From contig NZ_CP061035.1 of the NCBI RefSeq assembly GCF_016743815.1, positions 746,501 to 810,500 on the forward strand: a stretch of 64,000 nucleotides of DNA, in the 5' to 3' direction. The notes below the pieces were generated by a model. The model worked only from the letters and a program-made list of their open reading frames with translations. It was not told the DNA's origin and made no database searches. Of this stretch, positions 1 through 7,472 are shown piece after piece. The stretch comes from Sphingomonas aliaeris (GTDB lineage: Bacteria > Pseudomonadota > Alphaproteobacteria > Sphingomonadales > Sphingomonadaceae). The first letter of the stretch is position 1, and every line of letters starts with the position of its first letter. Position numbers and translations under genes: made by a program.

Positions 1-1
1 C

Positions 2-796
2 ATTCCGCTGTGCGCATCGACGCTGGCGAACGATCCGCTGGAGGATGTGTTGAAGGCGAGCGGCGAGACGCCCGGCCTGTTTCAGCTTTACACGCCGCGC
101 GACCCGGACCTTGCGGCCAGTCTTGTCGGTCGCGCCGAGGCGGCGGGCTATAAGGCGATCGTCGTGACGTTGGACACATGGGTCACTGGATGGCGTCCGC
201 GCGACCTGAATTCAGGCAACTTCCCGCAATTGCGCGGGCATGTGCTGGAAAACTACTTTGTCGATCCGGTCTTCCTCAAGCTGCTCGGCAAGCCGGTCGC
301 GGGGAATTTGCCCGAGGCGATCGGCTTGTGGAGCCGGTTGTTCGGCAAGGTGCTGACCTGGGACGACATGGCGTGGCTGAAATCGCTGACCAAGCTGCCG
401 ATCGTGCTGAAGGGGATCTGCCACGGCGACGATGCGCGGCGCGCTGTGGATGCGGGGGCGGACGGCATCTATTGTTCAAATCATGGCGGGCGTCAGGCGA
501 ATGGCGGGATCGCCGCGATCGACCTGCTGCCCGACGTCGTGGCGGGATCGGGCGATCTGCCCGTCCTGTTCGATCTGGGAATCCGGTCGGGATCGGACGT
601 GGTCAAGGCTCTGGCGCTTGGCGCGACGGCGGTCGGCGTTGGGCGTCCGTATAGCTACGGACTCGCGCTGGATGGCGCGGCGGGCGCAGCGCATGTGCTG
701 AAATGCATATTGGCGGAGGCGGACCTGATGATGGCGGTCAACGGATATCCGTCCATCGCGGCGGTGCGGGCGGAGGGCGCGCGGCGGCTTGGATAG
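2..796 (+). CDS. FMN-dependent alpha-hydroxy-acid oxidase, lactate 2-monooxygenase-like (5' partial)
   Basis: The frame is open from base 2, so only the C-terminal 264 residues are present and the start lies outside the window. The protein is the C-terminal part of the FMN alpha-hydroxy-acid oxidase TIM barrel. Visible signatures are LKGICHGDDARRAV (flavin-contacting lysine strand), SNHGGRQANGG (catalytic histidine and substrate arginine) and DLGIRSGSD followed by GVGRPYSYGLAL (FMN phosphate binding). Known family members oxidise L-2-hydroxy acids. The SNHGGRQANGG and DLGIRSG wording resembles lactate 2-monooxygenases (lactate to acetate, CO2 and water) more than LldD or glycolate oxidase; this substrate assignment is inference. 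The next gene is about 100 bp downstream on the same strand. Confidence 0.85.
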   Translation: MPLCASTLANDPLEDVLKASGETPGLFQLYTPRDPDLAASLVGRAEAAGYKAIVVTLDTWVTGWRPRDLNSGNFPQLRGHVLENYFVDPVFLKLLGKPVAGNLPEAIGLWSRLFGKVLTWDDMAWLKSLTKLPIVLKGICHGDDARRAVDAGADGIYCSNHGGRQANGGIAAIDLLPDVVAGSGDLPVLFDLGIRSGSDVVKALALGATAVGVGRPYSYGLALDGAAGAAHVLKCILAEADLMMAVNGYPSIAAVRAEGARRLG

Positions 797-894
797 GGCC
801 CGACGCGGGGCGGGCCGTGCCGTTTGTACTGCGATAATCGCGCAAACATGCATCGGCACTTGAACATTCCCGCGCTTCGGGGATTGGTTCGCGC

Positions 895-2172
895 ATGAAG
901 TTGTTCGCCCGCGCGCCCCGCCGGTCCTCGGGCCATGCGGAGGCACCTCCGCCGGGCCTCAGGCGTATGCGTATCGTCGCGACCGGATTGCTGGTCGCGA
1001 TGGCGATCCTGTTCCTGATCAGCCGCGCGCTGGACACCGGGCATCCGGTGTTCGGCTTCGTCCGCGCCTTTGCCGAGGCGGCGATGGTCGGCGGGCTGGC
1101 GGACTGGTTCGCGGTGACCGCCCTGTTCCGGCATCCCCTTGGCCTGCCGATCCCGCACACGGCGATCGTACCGCGCAACAAGGATCGTATCGGCGATACG
1201 CTGGCGGTGTTCCTGCGCGACAATTTCCTGACGCCGGCGGTGATTTCCCGCCGGATGCGCCGGATGGACATGGCGGGGATCGCGGGCGAATGGCTCGCCA
1301 ATCCGGGCGTTGCGAGCCGGCGGCTGACGCGCGGTGCGTCGCGGATCGCGGTCGAGATATTGCAGGCGCTGGATCAGGAGCGACTGGGCGGCATGGTGCG
1401 CGGCGCGATGGTCAAGCAGGTGCGCGACCTCGATCTTGCGCCGTTGCTGGGGCAGGCGCTGGGCGCGGCGATCGCCGAGAAACGCCATCTGCCGATCCTC
1501 GACGGGATCGTGCTGTGGGCGGGCAAGATACTGGAAGCGAACGAGCATCTCGTCCGCGCGATGGTGCATGATCGCGCCGGATCAATCCTGCGCTGGACCG
1601 GGCTGGACGAGACGCTGTCGAACAAGATCATAGACGGGCTGAAGGGCCTGGTGCGCGAGATGGCTGAAAATCCCGAGCATCCGTTGCGCGACAAGGCGGA
1701 GGAAGGGCTGGCGCAGCTGGCGCACGATCTGCAGCATTCGCCGGAGATGCGCGACCGCGTCGACGCGCTGAAGCTCGGCATGCTCGACAATCCGGCGATG
1801 CAGAACTGGATCAACGGGCTGTGGGAACAGGCGCGCGCAGCCATGCTGCGTATCGCGCGCGACCCGGAGAAGTTGCTGGGCGGCAAGTTCGGCGAGGCGT
1901 TGCGTCAGTTGGGCGAGACGCTGCAACGCGATCCGCGGCTGCGCGCGACGCTCAACCGGTTCGTGCGGCGTGCGGTGGTGGGCACGGCGGCGGATTATGG
2001 CGACGCGATCGTCCGGCTCGTGTCGGAAACGGTGCGGAGCTGGGATGCCCACACGATCACAACCCGACTGGAGAATGCGGTCGGGAAGGATTTGCAATAT
2101 ATCCGCGTCAACGGGACGCTGGTGGGCGGGCTTGTGGGGTTGGCGATCCACAGTGTGGATGTGCTGCTTTGA
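895..2172 (+). CDS. DUF445 family membrane protein
   Basis: A 425-residue protein of the DUF445 (YjiN-like) family, whose molecular role is unknown. It has a short basic N-terminus, one clear membrane segment at about residues 24-45, a long mostly helical middle with repeated charged segments (residues 60-390), and a hydrophobic C-terminal end (about 405-425) that could be a second membrane segment. The conserved block GFVRAFAEAAMVGGLADWFAVTALFRHPLG (here cited only by its ends, residues about 50-80) is the family hallmark after the first membrane helix. It stands alone, followed by a palindromic repeat and a convergent HAD phosphatase gene. Confidence 0.85.
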   Translation: MKLFARAPRRSSGHAEAPPPGLRRMRIVATGLLVAMAILFLISRALDTGHPVFGFVRAFAEAAMVGGLADWFAVTALFRHPLGLPIPHTAIVPRNKDRIGDTLAVFLRDNFLTPAVISRRMRRMDMAGIAGEWLANPGVASRRLTRGASRIAVEILQALDQERLGGMVRGAMVKQVRDLDLAPLLGQALGAAIAEKRHLPILDGIVLWAGKILEANEHLVRAMVHDRAGSILRWTGLDETLSNKIIDGLKGLVREMAENPEHPLRDKAEEGLAQLAHDLQHSPEMRDRVDALKLGMLDNPAMQNWINGLWEQARAAMLRIARDPEKLLGGKFGEALRQLGETLQRDPRLRATLNRFVRRAVVGTAADYGDAIVRLVSETVRSWDAHTITTRLENAVGKDLQYIRVNGTLVGGLVGLAIHSVDVLL

Positions 2173-2218
2173 GTTTGAACCGTTTGCTTGCCCGTTTGGA
2201 TGCGAGAGACACTTCTCT

Positions 2219-2344
2219 ACTCCCCTCCCTGGAAGGGAGGGGCTGGGGGTGGGCGGATGTTCGCGATACGGCTTTGCTTGACTATCCTGTATCGGTACGC
2301 CCGGACGCCACCCACCCCCGACCCCTCCCTTCCAGGGAGGGGAG
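2219..2344. repeat. Palindromic intergenic repeat, family A copy 1
   Basis: Two outward-facing arms of the same C/G-rich sequence: the left arm starts CTCCCCTCCCTGGAAGGGAG and runs into a GGGGTGGG tract, and the right arm (about 2307-2344) is its approximate reverse complement. About 50 bp of unique sequence lies between them. Each arm also contains its own small hairpin (CCCTCCCTGG/AAGGGAGGG). The same element recurs at 6627, 6887, 29564 and, as a half copy, at 46764. It separates two convergent genes. Confidence 0.8.
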
Positions 2345-2352
2345 AAAATAGT

Positions 2353-3021
2353 TCACCCCGGCCAGTCCATGATCGTCCAGCCCTTGACCAGCGCGAGCGC
2401 GCGCAGCGGGGCGTGGGGGTTGACCGCGAACGCCTCGTCCGCCCAGTCGAGCGTCGGGGCGTCGGACACATGATCGCTGTAGAAGCGGATCACCGCGTCC
2501 TCGCGCGCGATGCGCTGTTCGGCCATCCAGTCCTGGATCATCGCGAGTTTGTTGGGGCCGTAGCAATTCTCGCCGAATATCCCCGCGCGCACCGCGCCGT
2601 CGCCGCCGTCGCGCGACAGCGTCGCGATCACCGCATCGAACCCAAGCCTTTTCGCGATCGCCGTGACATAGAATCGGTAGGACGCCGTCGCCATGACCAG
2701 CCGGTATCCTGCCGCGCGATCGGCGCGGATCTGCGCCTCCGCGCCGGGGAGAAGGCGCACGCGGCCGGCGAACCGGTCCGCAGCCGCTGCGGTCGCTTCC
2801 GCGCTCATCGTATGCCCGAGCAGCAGGTGCTGGGTGATCTGCTTCAGACGACCGCGATCGATGAGCTTCGCCCCGTAAGCCACTGTAGCGAAACCAATCA
2901 GTGGCAGGAACACGAGACGCCAGGGGGACTGCCGCCGCGCCGCACCGATTACGAATCCGGTCCAGGTGGCCTTCACCGTGATCGTCTTGTCCATGTCGTA
3001 GATTGCAAGCTTCACGGTCAT
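2353..3021 (-). CDS. HAD-IB family phosphatase (phosphoserine phosphatase-like)
   Basis: A 222-residue haloacid dehalogenase-type hydrolase. The N-terminal DMDKT motif (residues 8-12 region, nucleophile and acid/base aspartates) and the later segments MATASYRFY (motif II Ser/Thr), and FYSDHVSDAPTLDWADEAFAVNPH (motif III/IV aspartates, cited around residues 175-200) match the HAD-IB subfamily that includes SerB and the YfhB/CicA-like phosphatases. The start at 3021 was chosen over an upstream ATG because GAAGGA lies just before it and the family N-terminus begins at the DMDKT strand. The gene is divergent from the lipid transporter operon, with start codons only about 60 bp apart. Substrate unknown. 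Confidence 0.85.
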   Translation of the reverse strand: MTVKLAIYDMDKTITVKATWTGFVIGAARRQSPWRLVFLPLIGFATVAYGAKLIDRGRLKQITQHLLLGHTMSAEATAAAADRFAGRVRLLPGAEAQIRADRAAGYRLVMATASYRFYVTAIAKRLGFDAVIATLSRDGGDGAVRAGIFGENCYGPNKLAMIQDWMAEQRIAREDAVIRFYSDHVSDAPTLDWADEAFAVNPHAPLRALALVKGWTIMDWPG

Positions 3022-3083
3022 TCGTCCTTCATACGCGGCAACTTGCTTGCCGATCCAGCGCGTTTGCAGCAAGGATCAGGTCG

Positions 3084-4181
3084 ATGAGCCAAACCGCGAC
3101 CTTCAGCCCGGAACAGGATGTCCTCCGTTTCTCCGGAAACCTGACACTGGCGCGGATCGGCGATCTGGCCGAACGGTTGCGCGCCTATGATGGCAAGGTG
3201 TCGTCGGTCGACCTGTCGGACGTCGACCGCATGGATACGGTCGGCGCGTGGATCGTGCAGCGGTTCGCATCCGAACATGACGCTACGATCGAGGGGTTGA
3301 GCGACGACGGCCGCCATTTGCTGACGCAGGTCCAGAAGGCGGATCAGCCGGTTGCGATGCGTCCAGAACATGTCGGCGGATTCTCCCGCGTGCTCGGTGA
3401 GATCGGCGATGCGGTGATGATCACGTTGCAGACGATGCTCGGCCTGCTCGGTTTCCTTGGTGCAACGGCGATCGCCTTCGGTACGCTGATCCGGCATCCC
3501 AGCCGCTTCCGCTTCAACGCGACCGTCATGCGGTTCGAGGTCGTCGGCGTGTCCGCACTCGGCATCATCGGGTTGATGAGCTTCCTGATCGGCATCGTCA
3601 TCGCGCAACAGGGCGCGGTGCAGTTGCGGCAGTTCGGCGCCGAGGTGTTCACGATCAACCTGGTCGGCCGCCTGACGCTGCGCGAACTCGGCGTGCTGAT
3701 GACCGCGATCATGGTCGCGGGACGATCTGGTTCGGCCTTCGCCGCACAGCTCGGCACGATGAAGCTGACCGAGGAGATCGATGCGATGCGCACGATCGGC
3801 GTCTCGCCGATGGAGGCTTTGGTCGTCCCGCGCACGCTTGCGGTCGTCATGATGATGCCGCTGCTCGCATTCTATTCCTCGCTGATCGCGATCATCGGCG
3901 GCGGGCTGCTGTCCTGGGTGTCGCTCGACATTCCGCCGGTAACGTTCGTCCAGCGCATCCGCGAAGTCGTGCCGATAACCGACCTGTTCATCTGCCTGAT
4001 CAAGGCACCGGTGTTCGGCGCGATCATCGCCATCGCCGGTTGTTTCCAGGGCATGATGGTCGAATCCGATTCCGAACAGGTCGGCATCCGCACGACGGCG
4101 GCGGTGGTTCAGGCGATCTTCCTGGTGATCGTTCTGGATGCGTTCTTCGCGATGTTCTTCACCTGGGTAGGGTGGGTGTAA
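3084..4181 (+). CDS. MlaE-family lipid ABC transporter permease with N-terminal STAS-like domain
   Basis: A 365-residue permease. Residues about 1-90 form a STAS-like domain, a known addition in this branch of MlaE proteins, and the rest is the five-helix MlaE permease including the conserved GRSGSAFAAQLGTMKLTEEIDAM loop (cited by its ends, near residues 212-236) that contacts the ATPase. The start at 3084 is preceded by AAGGA; an upstream ATG at 3003 lies inside the divergent gene's 5' region and is unlikely. The stop overlaps the start of the ATPase gene by one base (TAATG). MlaE systems move phospholipids between inner and outer membranes and maintain outer-membrane asymmetry. Confidence 0.92.
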   Translation: MSQTATFSPEQDVLRFSGNLTLARIGDLAERLRAYDGKVSSVDLSDVDRMDTVGAWIVQRFASEHDATIEGLSDDGRHLLTQVQKADQPVAMRPEHVGGFSRVLGEIGDAVMITLQTMLGLLGFLGATAIAFGTLIRHPSRFRFNATVMRFEVVGVSALGIIGLMSFLIGIVIAQQGAVQLRQFGAEVFTINLVGRLTLRELGVLMTAIMVAGRSGSAFAAQLGTMKLTEEIDAMRTIGVSPMEALVVPRTLAVVMMMPLLAFYSSLIAIIGGGLLSWVSLDIPPVTFVQRIREVVPITDLFICLIKAPVFGAIIAIAGCFQGMMVESDSEQVGIRTTAAVVQAIFLVIVLDAFFAMFFTWVGWV

Positions 4182-5035
4182 TGCCGCAGCAGGACGAATC
4201 GATCATCTCCGTCAAGGGGCTGAAGAATGGCTTCGGCGAACAGCTCGTTCATGACGGGTTGGACCTGGAGGTGCGTCGCGGCGAGATCATGGGCGTGGTC
4301 GGCGGGTCGGGTACGGGCAAGTCCGTGCTGATGCGATCGATCATCGGACTCCAGACGCCTCTGGCGGGCGACATCAGGGTGTTCGACGAGGAAATGATCG
4401 ACCGTGGCGACACGGAAGCGATCGACGTACGTAAACGCTGGGGCGTGCTGTTCCAGGGCGGTGCATTGTTCTCCACGCTGACGGTGGCGGAAAACGTGCA
4501 GGTGCCGTTGCGCGAATTCTATCCCGATCTCGATCCTGCGCTCCGCGACGAGATCGCTGCGTACAAGGTCGTCATGTCGGGCCTTCCTGCCGATGCCGGT
4601 CCTAAATTCCCGTCCGAACTGTCGGGCGGCATGAAGAAGCGCGCCGGGCTGGCGCGCGCGCTGGCGATGGACCCGGAACTGTTGTTCCTGGACGAGCCGA
4701 CCGCCGGGCTGGACCCGATCGGCGCGGCGGCGTTCGACGAACTGACCAAGTCGCTGCAGAAGACATTGGGCCTCACGGTGTTCCTGATCACCCACGATTT
4801 GGACACATTATACGCCATTTGTGATCGTATCGCGGTGCTGGCGGACAAGAAGGTGATCGGCGTGGGGACGATTCCGGAACTTCTCGCGTTGGATCATCCA
4901 TGGATCCAGGAATATTTCAACGGGCCGCGCGGGCGCGCCGCGACCGCATCGGTCGAACGCGCGGCGGACCTGCGCGAAGGTACGACGGATACCGGGCCAG
5001 ATACCCGGCAGAGCACGATAGGGACTGAAGGCTGA
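4181..5035 (+). CDS. MlaF-type lipid transporter ATP-binding protein
   Basis: A 284-residue ABC ATPase that powers the permease encoded just upstream. Walker A GGSGTGKSV is at residues 41-49, the ABC signature LSGGM at 147-151 and Walker B LLFLDEPTAGLDP at about 167-179, followed by a switch histidine in LITHDLDT. The start codon overlaps the upstream stop (TAATG), and the stop overlaps the next start (TGATG), so the operon is very likely translationally coupled. The C-terminal 30 residues after the ATPase core are less conserved and basic/Thr-rich. Confidence 0.93.
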   Translation: MPQQDESIISVKGLKNGFGEQLVHDGLDLEVRRGEIMGVVGGSGTGKSVLMRSIIGLQTPLAGDIRVFDEEMIDRGDTEAIDVRKRWGVLFQGGALFSTLTVAENVQVPLREFYPDLDPALRDEIAAYKVVMSGLPADAGPKFPSELSGGMKKRAGLARALAMDPELLFLDEPTAGLDPIGAAAFDELTKSLQKTLGLTVFLITHDLDTLYAICDRIAVLADKKVIGVGTIPELLALDHPWIQEYFNGPRGRAATASVERAADLREGTTDTGPDTRQSTIGTEG

Positions 5036-6000
5036 TGGAAACCCGTTCGAACCATGTGCTGGTCGGTGCCATCGTGCTGATCCTGCTCGCCGTCCTCGCG
5101 CTATTCACGGTGTGGATCGCGCGCCTGAACGGGACGAGCGAAAAGGAATATGACATCTTCTTCAAGCAGTCCGTCGACGGTTTGAACAAGGGGTCAATCG
5201 TGTCCTTCTCCGGCGTGCCTTTGGGCCAGGTGAAGGAAATCGCGCTGTGGAAGCGCGATCCGCAGTTCGTGCGCGTGCGCATCACCGTGAAGGACGAGAC
5301 CCCGGTTCTGGAGGGGACGACAGCGGGCGTGCAGGGCAGCTTCACCGGCACCAGCACGATCCAGCTGGACGGCGCCAAGAAGGGTGCACCGCCGATCGAA
5401 TGTCCGACGCCCGACAGCGCGGCAGCCTGCCCTTACGGCGTTCCGGTGATTCCGACCAAGTCGATCGGCTTCGGGGCGCTGTTGAGCTCGGCGCCGCAAT
5501 TGCTCGAGCGGCTGTCGACGCTGACCGAGAAACTGACCGACATGCTTTCCGACCGGAACCAGAATTCAATCGCCGGTATCCTGGCCAATACCAACCGCCT
5601 GACGGGCGCGTTGGCGGATCGTGGTCCTGAAATCGCAGCGACGCTGGCCGAGACGCGGGTCGCGATCCAGAAGGCGGGAGCCGCGGCCGAACAGATCGGG
5701 CAGCTGGCCGGGACGACCAACACGATGCTGGCCGAGGATGTCCGCCCGGCGGCGGCGAACCTGAACAAAGCAGTGGCGAGCGCGCAGAAGAGCATGGACT
5801 CGCTCAACGCGGCGATCGGCGATGCGCGGCCGGGCCTTCAGGCGTTCAGCAAGCAGACGATCCCGGAGGTCGGGCAATTGGTGCGCGACCTGCGCGTGAT
5901 GTCGTCCTCGCTGACGTCGGTCGCCGAGAAGATCGATCAGGGCGGGGCAGGGGCGTTGGTCGGATCGCCCAAGCTGCCCGACTATAAGCCGAAGAAGTGA
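5035..6000 (+). CDS. MCE/MlaD-family periplasmic lipid-binding protein
   Basis: A 321-residue protein with a single N-terminal membrane anchor (residues about 8-30) followed by one MCE domain (about 38-118, including GLNKGSIVSFSGVPLGQVKEI cited as the MCE start) and a long helical C-terminal region with repeated amphipathic heptads (about 160-310). This matches MlaD, the periplasmic ring that receives lipid from the ABC permease. The long helical tail is typical of alphaproteobacterial versions. Start and stop overlap neighbouring genes in the operon. Confidence 0.92.
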   Translation: METRSNHVLVGAIVLILLAVLALFTVWIARLNGTSEKEYDIFFKQSVDGLNKGSIVSFSGVPLGQVKEIALWKRDPQFVRVRITVKDETPVLEGTTAGVQGSFTGTSTIQLDGAKKGAPPIECPTPDSAAACPYGVPVIPTKSIGFGALLSSAPQLLERLSTLTEKLTDMLSDRNQNSIAGILANTNRLTGALADRGPEIAATLAETRVAIQKAGAAAEQIGQLAGTTNTMLAEDVRPAAANLNKAVASAQKSMDSLNAAIGDARPGLQAFSKQTIPEVGQLVRDLRVMSSSLTSVAEKIDQGGAGALVGSPKLPDYKPKK

Positions 6001-6005
6001 GGCGC

Positions 6006-6602
6006 ATGACCATGACCAAATTCACCGTCCTGCTCCCGATTGCCGGCGCTCTCGCGCTCGGCGGCTGCATCAGCTTCGGCGCGAAGCCCCCACCCGTGCT
6101 GCTGACGCTGGAATCGGCGCAGAGCGTACCTGCGGGCGAGACGCGCAGTTCGGCCAGTGCCGCGACGATCACGATCGCCGTTCCGTCCGTATCGCAGGCG
6201 CTTGCGACGACGCGCGTGCCGGTACAGTCGAGCGCGACGTCGGTCGCATACGTTAAGGATGCGCAGTGGGTCGAACTGCCGGCGCGGTTGTTCGCCCGGC
6301 TTGCCGCCGATACGGTCGCTGCCCGGACGGGCCGTGTCGTCCTGAGTACCGCGCAGTCCTTCTCCGATCCCGGTGCGCGTCTGTCGGGCGAATTGCGCAA
6401 TTTCGGCGTCGATGGATCGACCAGCGAAGCGGTGGTGACGTTCGACGCGGCACTGATCCGGACGACCGGCGAAGTGGTTGAGAAGCGCCGCTTCGAAGCC
6501 CGCGTGCCGATCGCCGCGATCGAGGCGAATGCCGCATCGCAGGGGATCAACCAGGCGGCGAACCAGGTGGCGGGCCAAGTGGCGGACTGGGTCGGGAAGT
6601 AA
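6006..6602 (+). CDS. ABC-type transport auxiliary lipoprotein (PqiC/DUF330-like)
   Basis: A 198-residue lipoprotein with a signal peptide ending in the lipobox ALGGC (Cys at residue 21). The mature part resembles the auxiliary lipoprotein found last in MCE operons (PqiC/YmbA type), which is thought to sit in the outer membrane and dock the lipid pathway. Three in-frame starts are possible: GTG at 5997, overlapping the upstream stop, ATG at 6006 and ATG at 6012. The ATG at 6006 was chosen because GTGAGG precedes it; the choice is not certain. A repeat cluster follows the gene. Confidence 0.8.
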   Translation: MTMTKFTVLLPIAGALALGGCISFGAKPPPVLLTLESAQSVPAGETRSSASAATITIAVPSVSQALATTRVPVQSSATSVAYVKDAQWVELPARLFARLAADTVAARTGRVVLSTAQSFSDPGARLSGELRNFGVDGSTSEAVVTFDAALIRTTGEVVEKRRFEARVPIAAIEANAASQGINQAANQVAGQVADWVGK

Positions 6603-6626
6603 GGGCTTTTAGGTCGGGCTACGGTT

Positions 6627-6789
6627 TCCCCTCCCTGGAAGGGAGGGGCCGGGGGTGGGTCGGTTGCGGCAGCACAAACCCCACTCCGCGCGAGTCAGAA
6701 ATATTCGCTAAAGTTTATAGTAATCGCCCCACGGAAACCGCATCCCGGGCGTCTACCCACCCCCAGCCCCTCCCTCTCAGGGAGGGGAG
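6627..6789. repeat. Composite palindromic repeat, family A copy 2
   Basis: Terminal inverted C/G-rich arms (CCCTCCCTGGAAGGGAGGGG-type at the left, its complement at the right) flank a core of about 95 bp that begins CGGTTGCGGCAGCACAAACC and ends just before GTCTACCCACCCCC. The whole unit, core included, is repeated in diverged form at 6887-7052 in the same orientation. No open frame of interest lies in it. Confidence 0.8.
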
Positions 6790-6886
6790 CAGAAGGGCGA
6801 GACTGCGGCATTCCGTTGGCCCGCCGCTTGGTTGCGCCGTTTTGAGCGTTAGTCCGGACACTTTTACGCCGGGCCCGGCACACCTT

Positions 6887-7052
6887 CTCCCCTCCCTGGA
6901 AGGGAGGGGTCGGGGGTGGGTAGGTTGCGGGAGCACAAACCTCTCTCCGCGCCAGACCGACGTATCCGCTATAGTTTACAGTAGATCGTCCCCACGGAAA
7001 CTGCATCCCGGGCGTCCACCCACCCCCAGCCCCTCCCTTTCAGGGAGGGGAG
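6887..7052. repeat. Composite palindromic repeat, family A copy 3
   Basis: Second copy of the unit at 6627-6789, same orientation and nearly the same length. The arms and the core match with scattered substitutions and small indels, for example GTTTATAGTA in copy 2 against GTTTACAGTA here, and both cores end CATCCCGGGCGT. Together the two copies, with about 100 bp between them, fill most of the 570 bp gap between the lipid transporter operon and the next gene; no gene was seen in this gap. Confidence 0.8.
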
Positions 7053-7111
7053 TAGAAGGGCAAGCTTCCGACGCCGGATCCGGCTTTCATCCAGCCCCGG
7101 CAATCCAAACG

Positions 7112-7142
7112 AAAAAGCCCGCCTCCTTTCGGAAGCGGGCCT
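7112..7142 (-). terminator. Rho-independent terminator for the M16 protease/small protein pair
   Basis: On the minus strand a GCCCGC...GCGGGC stem (7135-7140 with 7117-7122), extended by a TCC/GGA inner pairing, is followed by a run of five T. It lies about 30 bp past the stop of the small gene at 7170. Confidence 0.8.
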
Positions 7143-7169
7143 CTTACAAAACCACTACCGTTCGGACGT

Positions 7170-7472
7170 TCAGCCCGCGCGGGTGCCCGTCATCGGGAAG
7201 CTGCCGAACGCGCCTGCGCCGACGCTGCCGGTGATCGTGTCGCCGTCGATCGTCGCGGTGCAATCCAGCGTCATCGGCATCGGCACGGTCATCTTCATCG
7301 TCCAGCTGATCGTGTTGCCATCGACCTTGCCGTCCGTGATGTCGACCGAACCCATCGCACCGCTGTTGGTGCCGGTGAAGGTGTCGCCATTGCTGGCGAC
7401 GGTCAGCGTGCTCTTCTGGTCGCCGAGCGGCGATTTGACGATCGTATCCCAGGTGCCATCAACTGCGGCCAT
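7170..7472 (-). CDS. Small beta-strand-rich hypothetical protein
   Basis: A 100-residue protein without signal peptide or membrane segment. The sequence is a regular alternation of short beta strands and Gly/Asp/Asn turns (DGTWDT, SNGDTFTGTNSG, DGKVDGNT, DGDTITGSV), suggesting a small beta-barrel or beta-sandwich. I do not recognise the family. Its ATG overlaps the stop codon of the M16 protease gene by one base (TAATG), so the two are probably co-translated, and a strong terminator follows. A role linked to the protease is possible but is inference from position only. Confidence 0.75.
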   Translation of the reverse strand: MAAVDGTWDTIVKSPLGDQKSTLTVASNGDTFTGTNSGAMGSVDITDGKVDGNTISWTMKMTVPMPMTLDCTATIDGDTITGSVGAGAFGSFPMTGTRAG

